A stretch of DNA of 64,000 bases from the NCBI GenBank assembly GCA_009838645.1, contig VXRC01000038.1:109205-173204 (forward strand), given 5' to 3'. The position numbers and the translations under genes are program-made. Positions 55,897-64,000 of this stretch are shown piece after piece. Numbering within the stretch: position 1 is the stretch's first letter; each line of letters opens with the position of its first letter. The notes beneath the pieces are model-generated. The model worked only from the letters and a program-made list of their open reading frames with translations. It was not told the DNA's origin and did no database searches. Source of the DNA: Gemmatimonadota bacterium (GTDB taxonomy: Bacteria > JAAXHH01).

Positions 55897-56643
55897 ATGT
55901 ACTTTGACCAGGGTTCGTTCGATATCCGGTGCGAGTGGGGCTTGGAGGGGCTTCAGGAACTGCTGCCCGTCAGCCGGGCCGTGGTCATCGTCGACGTCCT
56001 GTCGTTTACCACCAGTGTGGACATCGCGGCGGGAAACGGCGCGCTGGTCTACCCTTTTCGTACCAAGGACCATTCGGCGGCGGCCTACGCCAGGTCCCGG
56101 AATGCGCTGTTGGCCAATGCCAACCGGGAATTCGAAGGGGGCGGCTATTCTCTGTCCCCCTCCTCCCTGCTGGACATACCCGCCGGCACTGCGCTTGTTC
56201 TGCCCTCGCCCAACGGGTCCGCGCTATCTTTGTCGACCGGCGATACGCCCACATTCGCCGGTTGTATCCGGAACGCAACGGCCCTTGCCGGCGTACTGCG
56301 GCAATACGAGACCGGCATCAGTATCATCCCCGCGGGAGAGCGCTGGAAGCAACAACAGACCCTGAGACCCGCGATCGAGGATCTGATCGGCGCGGGGGCC
56401 GTCATCCATGCGCTGGAAGGCACCCGTTCGCCCGAAGCCGAAACCGCCGCCCGGGTTTTCGAGGCGTTCAGGGACGATCTGGAATCGGTCCTTTGTGGAT
56501 CGGGTTCCGGCAAAGAGTTGATCGGCAGGGGATTCGCGGAGGATGTGCGGCTTGCCGCGGCTTTGGACGCGAGCCGTTGCGTTCCGGTGTTGAAGGACGG
56601 AGCGTACCGTTCAATTCACACACCCGGCAGCGCCGATGCGTGA
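55897..56643 (+). CDS. comB: ComB-family 2-phosphosulfolactate phosphatase
   Basis: A 248-residue ComB-fold phosphatase. VVIVDVLSFTTSVDIA, LPSPNGSAL, IIPAGERW and AIEDLIGAGAVI are the family blocks, including the acidic Mg-binding residues. In methanogens the enzyme makes sulfolactate for coenzyme M; in bacteria homologues are common without that pathway. No ComA or ComC gene is in the window. The natural substrate here is therefore uncertain; a sulfolactate-related role would fit the sulfatase and TauD genes only loosely. Confidence 0.88.
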   Translation: MYFDQGSFDIRCEWGLEGLQELLPVSRAVVIVDVLSFTTSVDIAAGNGALVYPFRTKDHSAAAYARSRNALLANANREFEGGGYSLSPSSLLDIPAGTALVLPSPNGSALSLSTGDTPTFAGCIRNATALAGVLRQYETGISIIPAGERWKQQQTLRPAIEDLIGAGAVIHALEGTRSPEAETAARVFEAFRDDLESVLCGSGSGKELIGRGFAEDVRLAAALDASRCVPVLKDGAYRSIHTPGSADA

Positions 56644-56654
56644 TTGCGGATGCC

Positions 56655-57686
56655 TCACACTTCGTACGCCTGCCACGTACCCAGACAACCGTGGCCGCGC
56701 CGGACGTGAAGCAGCCGTTTTTCGGGTTCGGCGATGTACCCTGAAATCGAGTGCATCCCGACCGCGCCGTGCCGGCAGATCCCGCCGGGATCATTTTCGT
56801 GATCGGCCAGGATTTCTATGATCGTGTCGACGGTGATCGTCCCCCAACGCGCCTCGACAAGGTGCCGGATACGGTCCAGTCGGGGACACGAATCCGGCAG
56901 GAATCCGGTTTCGTGACCGGCGAACGCGGGGGTCAGGTAGTGGTTGGTGTGCAGGCAGGCGTCCGGATGGGCGTCCCGGTACCGGGCAATCCCCTCGGGC
57001 CGTATTTCCACGGTATCGATTTGTCCCTGTCCGTCGCACAACACCAGGTTGGCGGCCGAACAGGTGCGGTGCCGAGAAAGAAGCTCCACGCAGTCTTCGA
57101 CCGTCCGTTGTTCCAGGACCAGGCGCTTGATCGGGTAATGGGGCAGCCCCATCCTCCAGGTACATCCATAAAGGGCGTTGGCGAAATGGGCCACGCCGTG
57201 CTCGTTCATTCCGGAATAGCCCAGCTGGCCGGCAAAGGTGAACATCAACGCCCGGGGCCGGCCGTCGCCGGGTTTGACCCGTAACAGCAGTGCGACGTCG
57301 GCGTATTCCGGTTCGAGATCCTGGTTCTGTCCCGCCAGCGTGTTTCCATCGGCCGTGGCCGACCGCGTCAGCGCGAAGGCGGTGCAGGCCCCGACCGACT
57401 GCTGCGCGGCCTCGGCGCGGGCCTGGCACAGGACCGCTTCTTCCAGGCTGATGCCCGCACCCGCCGCCAGCCCTCGAACCTCTTCCGAAAAGGCCGGACT
57501 CAGGTGCTCCATCCGCGGCCAGAAACACATGGCGTTCCGGCACAGCGTATCCCGGGACATCCCGGTCAACCGCTCGATCCATCGCAAGTACCGCTGGACG
57601 AGACCGGCAGCCTGCGCGCCGTGCTGATAACCCATCTCGTAGCCGCTGCCCTCGACTTCGATCAGCGGGAAAGTGTGATCAGGCAT
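56655..57686 (-). CDS. C45-family acyltransferase/peptidase (Ntn-hydrolase)
   Basis: A 343-residue member of the acyl-CoA:6-aminopenicillanate acyltransferase family. ATG at 57686 follows TTAAGGATGCA; the longer frame to 57740 overlaps addA. The likely N-terminal nucleophile after autocleavage is the Cys in VGACTAFAL (near residue 100); AGQNQDLEPEY and FAGQLGYSGMNEHGVA are family blocks. Substrates in this family are amides such as N-acyl amino acids or peptides. It follows the addA-like gene by 17 bases and ends 11 bases from comB in convergent orientation. Confidence 0.85.
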   Translation of the reverse strand: MPDHTFPLIEVEGSGYEMGYQHGAQAAGLVQRYLRWIERLTGMSRDTLCRNAMCFWPRMEHLSPAFSEEVRGLAAGAGISLEEAVLCQARAEAAQQSVGACTAFALTRSATADGNTLAGQNQDLEPEYADVALLLRVKPGDGRPRALMFTFAGQLGYSGMNEHGVAHFANALYGCTWRMGLPHYPIKRLVLEQRTVEDCVELLSRHRTCSAANLVLCDGQGQIDTVEIRPEGIARYRDAHPDACLHTNHYLTPAFAGHETGFLPDSCPRLDRIRHLVEARWGTITVDTIIEILADHENDPGGICRHGAVGMHSISGYIAEPEKRLLHVRRGHGCLGTWQAYEV

Positions 57687-57703
57687 TGCATCCTTAACGG
57701 GTT

Positions 57704-60700
57704 TCAATGGGGGTTCCCCGGGTACGTCCACGTCCGCCACCCCTGCAGCATAGGGAAATACAGGCCCAGGTTGACCGGCCCGGATTCCAGCGACTGCAGA
57801 ACGCCCGCGTAGCCTTCCAGCTGGCTCCGGTACCGTTGTTGTTCGTTATTCAGAAAGCCCTCGAGATCCCCGCCGGTATGGGCGCTGGTCTTGTAGTCGA
57901 TGATCCAGCGCCTGCCTTCGAACACGAAAGTCCGGTCCACGACGTATCGCTGGATCCTGCCGTCGAGGACGGTGGTAAGGGCGAGTTCTCTTTCGTCGTG
58001 CGGGTGCCGGGACAGAATCCAGCGTCCTCTTTCGTCGGCAACCGTGTTCGCCAGGGCGGCCAGCGCCCGGGAAACCGCCTCGTCCAGCTTTTCGCCGGCC
58101 AGCCCTTCCAGCCGGAGCGCCGTGCGAAGCCTGTAATCGTCGAAGTCCAGGAGATCCGGTGCGTACATGCGCTGGAGCATCTGGTGCACGACGATGCCCA
58201 CCCGGCGCTGAAGTTCGGTTACCCATTCGAAGGTGGGATGACCCGACTCGTCGCCGTCGGGATCCGTCGGATCGTAAAGCGGTTTGAAGTCGATGTCTTC
58301 GGGCGGCGGGTCGGGCGTCCAACCCGCAACCAGGCGGCGGAGCGGCACCCCCCGGAGTTTCGCCGTGGCCGTGTCGCGTTCCGGGTCTTTTCCCTCGTAG
58401 TCCTTCAGCGCTTCCATGAACTCCGGCTCAACGGCGTGCCAGATCCTCGCCAGCAGCGTCCGGGAACCCGGCGTCTTCAGGGATTCTTTCTCCGGATCGG
58501 GTACGGCGTGCCCGAGCAGATGCAGGCATTTCCGGGCCCGGGTGGCGGCCACGTAGAGCAACCGGGTCCTTTCGTTCTCGCGTTTTTGCGTTTCAATGTG
58601 GGCCAGGTAGGCGTAGAGCGGGTCCTTTTCACTGCCGGTGGCGCGAATAGGCGCCAGCAGAAGCCGGGGCCGGCCGCCACGGGCGTATTCGTGCCACATG
58701 AGCAGCCTCGGGTCCTCCGACCGCGGAAGACGGCCCAGGCCGGGCAGGATGACCGTATCGAACTCCAACCCCTTGGCCCGGTGAACGGTCAGCAGCTGTA
58801 CGTCCCCGGCGGCTTCGATGTCGGAAGGCGCGAAAAGGCGGGCGACGTCATCGGCGAAGGCTCTCTCGTCCGGAATCCCCAGGCCGTCCTGAACCCGATC
58901 CAGGAGATCGAGAAATGCGGAAGCGTCTTCGCGCTCGGTCCGGGTCTCCAGGCAGGCCTGCCCGCCCAGTGCGGACCAGACGCCTTCCACCAGCCGGCGG
59001 ACGGGCAACCGGGCGCGAAGGGCGAAGGCATCGGCGAGTACGGGCAAAATTCGGTCGATCCTGGACCGTGCGTCCGGTGACAGCCGCTCCCGCCGCGCGG
59101 GATCCTGAAGAAGGTCCCACACCGCGGACGGGACGTCGCCTCCGGCCAGGGCTTCGAGGTCCGTCAACGTGAGGCCGCACCACGGCGCGCGCAGCAAGGC
59201 CAGCCAGGCCACCCGGTCGCCGGGATGCAGGAGCGCCCGCGTGAGCGCCAGCAGGTCCCGTACCACCGGACGGTCCCCCAGGGCGTCGATCTCCACGGCG
59301 CGGAATCTCACCCCGTGCCTTCTCAGGGCGGAAACGATACCGGCCAGATGACTGCGGGCGTGGACCAGCACGGCGATGGTCTCTTCCGGTCGCCGCGCCC
59401 GTGCCTCGGTGATGATCTCGACGACGCGTTCGGCTTCGGCCTCCTGGTCGCGGTCGAGGAAGGGATGGAAGCGGACGCAACTGTCGGAATCATCGGCCTT
59501 GAACGCCTCGGAGGGTTCGTAGGTCACCGCGCCCGAGAGGAAGTCCTCGCTCAGGGGGAATGCTTCGCGCAACACGCGGTTGACCCAATCCACGACGGGT
59601 GGATGCGAACGGAAATTCACCGAAAGCGCGAGGGGGACCGGTCGGACTGCGCCTACGCCGTTCTTCCGGGCCTGAAGGAAAAGCCCCACCTCCGCTTCGC
59701 GAAACCCGTAGATCGACTGCATGGGATCGCCCACCAGGAACAGCGTCCGGCCATCATCCGGGCGCCAGTCCCTGATCAGGCGGGTGAGCAGGCCGTACTG
59801 GCTCTGGGAGGTGTCCTGGAATTCGTCGATGAGCAGGTGCATGATGCGATCGTCCAGGCTGCGGGCCAGGTCGGTGGGCGCCTCGTCCGGACCCAGGGCG
59901 GCCCGCGCGCCAATGCCGATCTCCGTGAAGTCGACACATCCCTCTTCCTGGAAGACGATCCTGAGCTGCTCCACCGCCACGGGCAGCAGGAGCATCAGCG
60001 CGTTCAGGACGTCCCACTGCCTTTCATCGAAACGCGGAGGGGGCAGTGTGCGCAGTTCGTGCAGCGATTCGGCGGTTTCCGGGTCCAGGTCGATGCGGGC
60101 AAGCCGTTCCTTGGCAGCCCGTCCGTCATCGGTCGGTGGGAAACCGTGGTTGACGTTCAGGGCCTGGCGCCGGGTTCCCCGCCCGGTCAGGAACATCTCC
60201 GCGATTCCGGTCCAGCAGGGAAGGGATTCGGCATCCGACCCGGGAAACCCGGTCATCTCCTGACATGCGTCGATCGCACTCGCCCGGTTACTCGCACGCA
60301 GATTCGATGCCGCGAAACGGGCGAGGGCAACGGTCTCTTCCTTGAAACGCTCCGGGAACCCGTTCCGGACCCGTTCCAGGGCGCTTTCGATGACTTCCTC
60401 AAGGGAGGCCTCCAGGTGGGCTCGAAGTGCTTCGGGCGCGCGGGGTGCCGGAGCATCGCCGGACGTGGCGGTGTCGTCCTCTGAGGTGGGCCCGCCGAGC
60501 GCCGGAGATTCACGCAACGCTCTGCGGTGCCCACGATGGGCCACGTGCCGCATCCACTGGTCCCTGGAGCCCAGCATGATGCTCAGCAACCGCTCGACTC
60601 TCCCGAAGTGGTTGTCCAGGTGGGCAAGCAGTTCGGCCACGGCCCCGGACACCGCCGGCGGCGCCCCGTCGGCATCCAGCATGGACACCGTACGCCGGGC

Positions 60701-61165
60701 CGCGCGCGCGTACAGGTGTCCCGCGTCGTCCACCGGCCGGGGCGCCGCGCCCATGCGGGAGACCCAGGGCATCCTGCGCACCAGCATGGCGCAGAGCGAG
60801 TCGATCGTCTGGATACGCAGGCGCGCCGGATGCTCGGCCAGCCGCCAGTCCAGCCGGTCGTTTCGGGCAACGGCTTCCCGCGCGAGTTTCCAGGTGTGGG
60901 CTTCGTGCGGCGTCGCGGGCCGCGGTCCGGCGGCGCTTCCCAGGGCCGCGACGATGCGATGGCGCATCTCCGCAGCCGCCTTGCGGGTGAAGGTAATGGC
61001 CACGACGGCCTCCGGCCGGTCCACCCGTGCCAGCAAGGCCAGGAACCGCTGGATGAGCAATTCGGTCTTGCCGGACCCCGCGGGCGCCTGGACGATGAAA
61101 GACCGGGCGGTATCGAGCGCTTCGAGACGTTGCTGTTGGTCCGCAGCGGGTTCAACCACGGTCAT
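57704..61165 (-). CDS. addA: AddA/RecB-like UvrD-type helicase-nuclease
   Basis: An 1153-residue protein. Walker A QAPAGSGKTELLIQRFLALL (cut: APAGSGKTE) near residue 27, ITFTRKAAAEMRHR motif Ia, LIDEFQDTSQSQ motif II near 430, FLVGDPMQSIYGFR motif III and VHRAKGLEFDTVILPG motif V. The C-terminal nuclease has IIDYKTS with a downstream QLEGYA. It should unwind and degrade DNA ends during double-strand break repair with the upstream AddB-like partner, overlapping by 14 bases. The overall plan is AddA-like; no RecC/RecD is present. Confidence 0.9.
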   Translation of the reverse strand: MTVVEPAADQQQRLEALDTARSFIVQAPAGSGKTELLIQRFLALLARVDRPEAVVAITFTRKAAAEMRHRIVAALGSAAGPRPATPHEAHTWKLAREAVARNDRLDWRLAEHPARLRIQTIDSLCAMLVRRMPWVSRMGAAPRPVDDAGHLYARAARRTVSMLDADGAPPAVSGAVAELLAHLDNHFGRVERLLSIMLGSRDQWMRHVAHRGHRRALRESPALGGPTSEDDTATSGDAPAPRAPEALRAHLEASLEEVIESALERVRNGFPERFKEETVALARFAASNLRASNRASAIDACQEMTGFPGSDAESLPCWTGIAEMFLTGRGTRRQALNVNHGFPPTDDGRAAKERLARIDLDPETAESLHELRTLPPPRFDERQWDVLNALMLLLPVAVEQLRIVFQEEGCVDFTEIGIGARAALGPDEAPTDLARSLDDRIMHLLIDEFQDTSQSQYGLLTRLIRDWRPDDGRTLFLVGDPMQSIYGFREAEVGLFLQARKNGVGAVRPVPLALSVNFRSHPPVVDWVNRVLREAFPLSEDFLSGAVTYEPSEAFKADDSDSCVRFHPFLDRDQEAEAERVVEIITEARARRPEETIAVLVHARSHLAGIVSALRRHGVRFRAVEIDALGDRPVVRDLLALTRALLHPGDRVAWLALLRAPWCGLTLTDLEALAGGDVPSAVWDLLQDPARRERLSPDARSRIDRILPVLADAFALRARLPVRRLVEGVWSALGGQACLETRTEREDASAFLDLLDRVQDGLGIPDERAFADDVARLFAPSDIEAAGDVQLLTVHRAKGLEFDTVILPGLGRLPRSEDPRLLMWHEYARGGRPRLLLAPIRATGSEKDPLYAYLAHIETQKRENERTRLLYVAATRARKCLHLLGHAVPDPEKESLKTPGSRTLLARIWHAVEPEFMEALKDYEGKDPERDTATAKLRGVPLRRLVAGWTPDPPPEDIDFKPLYDPTDPDGDESGHPTFEWVTELQRRVGIVVHQMLQRMYAPDLLDFDDYRLRTALRLEGLAGEKLDEAVSRALAALANTVADERGRWILSRHPHDERELALTTVLDGRIQRYVVDRTFVFEGRRWIIDYKTSAHTGGDLEGFLNNEQQRYRSQLEGYAGVLQSLESGPVNLGLYFPMLQGWRTWTYPGNPH

Positions 61166-63878
61166 TTTCAGCTTCCTCCACTTCTTCCGTCCCCTGGCTG
61201 ATCCGGCACAGGGACGGCAGTTCGCAGTACCGGCAGGTCTTTGCGGGGTCCTTGGGATCCACGTGCGCCCGGCCTTCCCGGTAGTCGCGGCCGAGCTCGT
61301 CCAGCACCGCCCGCCAGGCGTCTATGGTCTGGGTGATCGGCGGCTGCCCTTCCGGTACCCGGACCCCCGGCGCGATATCCGGGGATTCGGCCAGCCCCCT
61401 GAATGCCGGTTCTCCCGTCCGCAGCCTCGCGAACAGGACGCCCGCCACCGCGGCTTCCGCGGAAACGGCGTATATGGGCAGCTGGGGTTCGTCCGGTCTC
61501 GCGCCCGCCCAGTCGGCGGGACCGCATTCCCCGGACTTGTAGTCCAGGATGACCAGCTTCCCGTCCTCCAGGCGGTCCACCCGGTCCGCCCGGATGTTCA
61601 CCTCGATGCCGCCGACTTCAACCGACCGTCTCTCCTCCTGGTCGACCACTGTGAATGGCTGCCGCTGACGTTCCAGTTCCAACCAATCTCCGATGATGCG
61701 CACCAGCCTGGCCTGCTCGATTTCCGCAAGACGGGGATTGCGACGGAACCGGCCTCCCAGGATCCGCCGAACTTCGGGTTCGACGTGCCCGCGTACCAGA
61801 TCCGTCAGCCCTTCCTCCGTCGCCGCGATCAGGTGCCCGTGAGACTTCAGCCGTCTCCAGACCCGTTCGAGCACGTGGTGTATGAGCCTTCCTCGGTCGA
61901 GCGCGGTCAGGCCAGGCTCAGGCTCCTCGAGCGCCCTTGCGCCGAGCCGCAGTTCGGCAAAGGCCTTGAACGGGCAGGCCCCCTGCAGCTTGAACAGGAA
62001 GGTCCCGCCCCGGAGCGCCACGTCGTCGCACGCCGGTCCGTAGTGGTCGTGCAGGATCTCCAGCGTGGAATCGGCGGGAGATCCTTCCTCGTCGTCGCGT
62101 ATCCCTTCCTCGTCGCCGGGTGGCGGCGGGATCCCCAGGCCGGCGGCCGAGGTTTCGGGCAGCATGCGGACGAGCGGACTGACGGCCAGGTCCGCGTCCT
62201 CCTCCCGCTCGGGATAGCTGACGACGACGGAAGGCGCGGACGAGAGAAGGCGTCCGGTGAGCATCCGGGTGAACTCGAGTTCCCGGTTCGGCGAAGACCC
62301 GGGCAGGCCGTAGCGGCGCTGAAGGCGTACCGGAATGAACGGGTCGGGCACGGGATCGGCCGGCCAGGCGCCGTCGTGCAGGCCCATCAACCAGAGCCGG
62401 TCGAAACGGAGGCCGGAGCTTTCGAATACGCCCAGGATCTGGACGGGGGCCGGTGCGGATTCCGGTTGAAACTGCCTGGCCGCAGCCAGGTTCCTCAGCA
62501 GGTCCACCGCCCCGTGGAGCGGAACGGACCCGGACACGTCGTCCAGGCTGGCCAGATCGGAGAGCAATTCGCTCCAGACTTCCAAGGTCTGGTATTCGAT
62601 ACTGTCGAGCGTGCGGTCTCCGGGCCATCCGATGTCGCGAAGGAAGGCGGAAAGGGCCGGCGCCCAGTCGCCGGGCAGCCGCGAAGGCTGAAGCGTTCTG
62701 TACTTTTCCGACCAGGTCTCGAGGAGCGTTACGAGTCCGGGACACCCGCCCCCGTCCCCGCCCCTGTCTCTTCGCTTCCGGGCCAGTTCGATGACATCCG
62801 AAAGGGAGACCTCCGTGGCGCCGCCGGCGCGCAGGTCCGCGTCCAGCAGGGCGCGGCTGGTCATCTCCTCCGAGGATCCGGGCAGAAAGGGGGATCGAAG
62901 CATGCGGCCGACGCATTCGACGGAGAGATCTCCGGGGTCGAATCCAAGAAACAGGAACGCCGTCTGGATGACGGGGTATTCATCGAGCGGCCGTCCGAGG
63001 GAGATGTTGAAGCACCGCATCGGGTCGAGGTCCGTCCGCAATCGGTTGCGGGGGTGCAACACTTCGCCGAATACGCGCTCGATCTCGTCTCTTTGCTGGC
63101 TGAGGGCGGGCACGATGATGCCGATCCGGAACGCCGGGTCGCGCGCGTTCGGATCGCTCTCCAGGCAGCGGCGCGCCCATTCGGCGGCGGCGCGGATTTC
63201 CCGGCCGGCATCGGCAAAGCCCACGCGCGCGGCGTCGCCGGCTTCATCGGTGTACGCGCTCTCCCGGACCTTTACGCCGCGTTGTCTGAGGGCTTCGATC
63301 AGGCGTTGCTGCACCGGTGAAAGCTCGAGGAATCCAGCGAATCCAACTTCCCCGGGGACCGGTGCCGCGCCGCGGTCGATGAGATCCGCGACAGACGCGG
63401 TAAGCTCGGCGCTCGAAATCCAGCCGTTACGTTGACAACGGGTCTGGAACGCCCGGGCCCAGGACAGGAAAGCCAGGGCGTCCTCGGATTCATTCCACGC
63501 CGCGGCGTCGAGCGGTATCGCCCAGCTGCACAGGCGGTCCCAGGATCGGGCGGCGGCCTCCGCCGTCGAGGAAACGTCCAGCAGGGAGCCTTCGGCCTTG
63601 GATCGGATGACGTCTTCCCAGATCAACTGTTCTTCGGCCCGACTGAGCAGGCGGGCGGCCGTCGGTTCCGTCGTCAGGCCTGCCGTCGGGTCTGCCGCGA
63701 GGTCCGCCGTTGCCGGGCAATCGGAAAACAGTCCATTTTTCCACGTTTCCGCCAGCCATGCGGACAGCGGCATGATCTGCGCGGTAGGCCAGGAAGCCCG
63801 TCCCGCCGCCTCCTGGACCTGATCATGATCGCGACGGAGTTCGCGAGCGAGGCGGGTGGTCGCGGTGATTATGGTCAT
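61152..63878 (-). CDS. addB: AddB-like PD-(D/E)XK nuclease with Fe-S motif
   Basis: A 908-residue protein. The N-terminal region opens TATTRLARELRRD and lacks an obvious Walker A, as in inactivated-helicase partners. The C-terminal nuclease has VILDYKSGEC (core Asp and Lys), and Cys residues in GACPFKAFAE and TCRYCELPSLCRI give the C...CxxCx5C pattern of AddB-type iron-sulfur nucleases. It is closest in plan to the family annotated probable DNA repair protein. A 12-base repeat near 63680-63715 encodes an Ala/Thr/Pro-rich insert. Confidence 0.85.
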   Translation of the reverse strand: MTIITATTRLARELRRDHDQVQEAAGRASWPTAQIMPLSAWLAETWKNGLFSDCPATADLAADPTAGLTTEPTAARLLSRAEEQLIWEDVIRSKAEGSLLDVSSTAEAAARSWDRLCSWAIPLDAAAWNESEDALAFLSWARAFQTRCQRNGWISSAELTASVADLIDRGAAPVPGEVGFAGFLELSPVQQRLIEALRQRGVKVRESAYTDEAGDAARVGFADAGREIRAAAEWARRCLESDPNARDPAFRIGIIVPALSQQRDEIERVFGEVLHPRNRLRTDLDPMRCFNISLGRPLDEYPVIQTAFLFLGFDPGDLSVECVGRMLRSPFLPGSSEEMTSRALLDADLRAGGATEVSLSDVIELARKRRDRGGDGGGCPGLVTLLETWSEKYRTLQPSRLPGDWAPALSAFLRDIGWPGDRTLDSIEYQTLEVWSELLSDLASLDDVSGSVPLHGAVDLLRNLAAARQFQPESAPAPVQILGVFESSGLRFDRLWLMGLHDGAWPADPVPDPFIPVRLQRRYGLPGSSPNRELEFTRMLTGRLLSSAPSVVVSYPEREEDADLAVSPLVRMLPETSAAGLGIPPPPGDEEGIRDDEEGSPADSTLEILHDHYGPACDDVALRGGTFLFKLQGACPFKAFAELRLGARALEEPEPGLTALDRGRLIHHVLERVWRRLKSHGHLIAATEEGLTDLVRGHVEPEVRRILGGRFRRNPRLAEIEQARLVRIIGDWLELERQRQPFTVVDQEERRSVEVGGIEVNIRADRVDRLEDGKLVILDYKSGECGPADWAGARPDEPQLPIYAVSAEAAVAGVLFARLRTGEPAFRGLAESPDIAPGVRVPEGQPPITQTIDAWRAVLDELGRDYREGRAHVDPKDPAKTCRYCELPSLCRISQGTEEVEEAENDRG

Positions 63879-64000
63879 GGCGGTTAATACCCGGGTGTAT
63901 ACGAATGGCGGTTCAGGCTGAAGAACGGACGTTTTCGACCCGGGGACGCTTTCGACCCGCGTCCGGGCTCGGATCAGAAAATGTGGCGATGTGTGTGATT
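63879..64000. other. Terminal intergenic segment with a 17-bp-spaced direct repeat
   Basis: The 122 bases upstream of the addB-like gene contain GGACGTTTTCGACCC (63927-63941) and GGACGCTTTCGACCC (63944-63958), 17 bases apart. No open frame or clear promoter was recognised before the window ends. Confidence 0.5.

Noticed and set aside
60342..63320. 992-residue open frame on the plus strand
   Set aside because: It lies opposite the addA- and addB-like genes and crosses both; GC-rich DNA leaves long antisense frames open.

Overview
This window is 64 kb of GC-rich bacterial chromosome carrying about 55 protein genes, packed tightly in mostly co-directional runs. I see no rRNA, tRNA, transposase, phage gene or CRISPR array. 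The envelope is that of a diderm (LptF, LptG, several lipoproteins, MltG). The content mixes core metabolism (metK, pyrK-pyrD-pyrF, nadE, queC, hemQ/hemH, lpdA, ssb, hrpA, an AddAB-like nuclease) with families enriched in marine, organic-matter-degrading lineages: two PhyH dioxygenases, a TauD-type dioxygenase, a sulfatase, a Gfo/Idh oxidoreductase and an FG-GAP/ASPIC protein. By gene mix and base composition I infer an uncultured FCB-group relative, Latescibacterota-like. That is inference; no marker gene was compared.

Layout. 65-5906 (+): FG-GAP/ASPIC protein coupled to an RnfD-like membrane protein, an oxidoreductase, a VOC protein, a membrane protein and a YbdK-type ligase. 5934-8731 (+): a tiny membrane ORF, a sulfatase and PhyH 1. 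8795-15282 (+): a compact seven-gene run with a GlmL-type ASKHA ATPase, a barrel-sandwich/KOW-like protein and four membrane proteins; no cobalamin mutase is present, and this is my best candidate for an undescribed system. 15417-17647 (+): sugar nucleotidyltransferase and metK. 17792-20168 (-): lptF-lptG, with repeats at both ends of lptG. 20414-26762 (+): ssb, a phosphorylation-dead OmpR-type regulator, a TPR lipoprotein, pyrK-pyrD-pyrF and a TrmH-type methylase. 26801-28704: hemQ (-) and hemH (+) are divergent around a 14-bp palindrome, the signature of the coproporphyrin-dependent haem route.

28730-32845 (-): C-N hydrolase, nadE and a nicotinamidase-like hydrolase, plausibly NAD recycling. 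33101-33787 (+): queC. 33782-40657 (-): GT2 glycosyltransferase, an unusual CNT transporter and hrpA. 40660-43143 (+): a GT-C membrane glycosyltransferase and an SDR. 43189-48004 (-): M20 deacylase, an unknown membrane-anchored protein, a TauD-type dioxygenase, ruvX and mltG. 48185-56643 (+): lpdA, a lipoprotein fusing YyaL to a DsbD-like domain, a PcfJ-like protein, a small membrane protein, PhyH 2, a coiled-coil micro-ORF and comB. 56655-63878 (-): addB-like, addA-like and a C45 acyltransferase.

A theme across the whole window is short GC-rich tandem repeats. Between genes they have periods of 10, 14, 17 and 44 bp. Inside genes the clear cases have periods of 9, 12, 18 and 27 bp, all multiples of three, and encode Gly/Pro/Asp-rich spacers inside otherwise conserved enzymes. 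Many starts use ATGA, GTGA or TGATG overlaps, so translational coupling is widespread.
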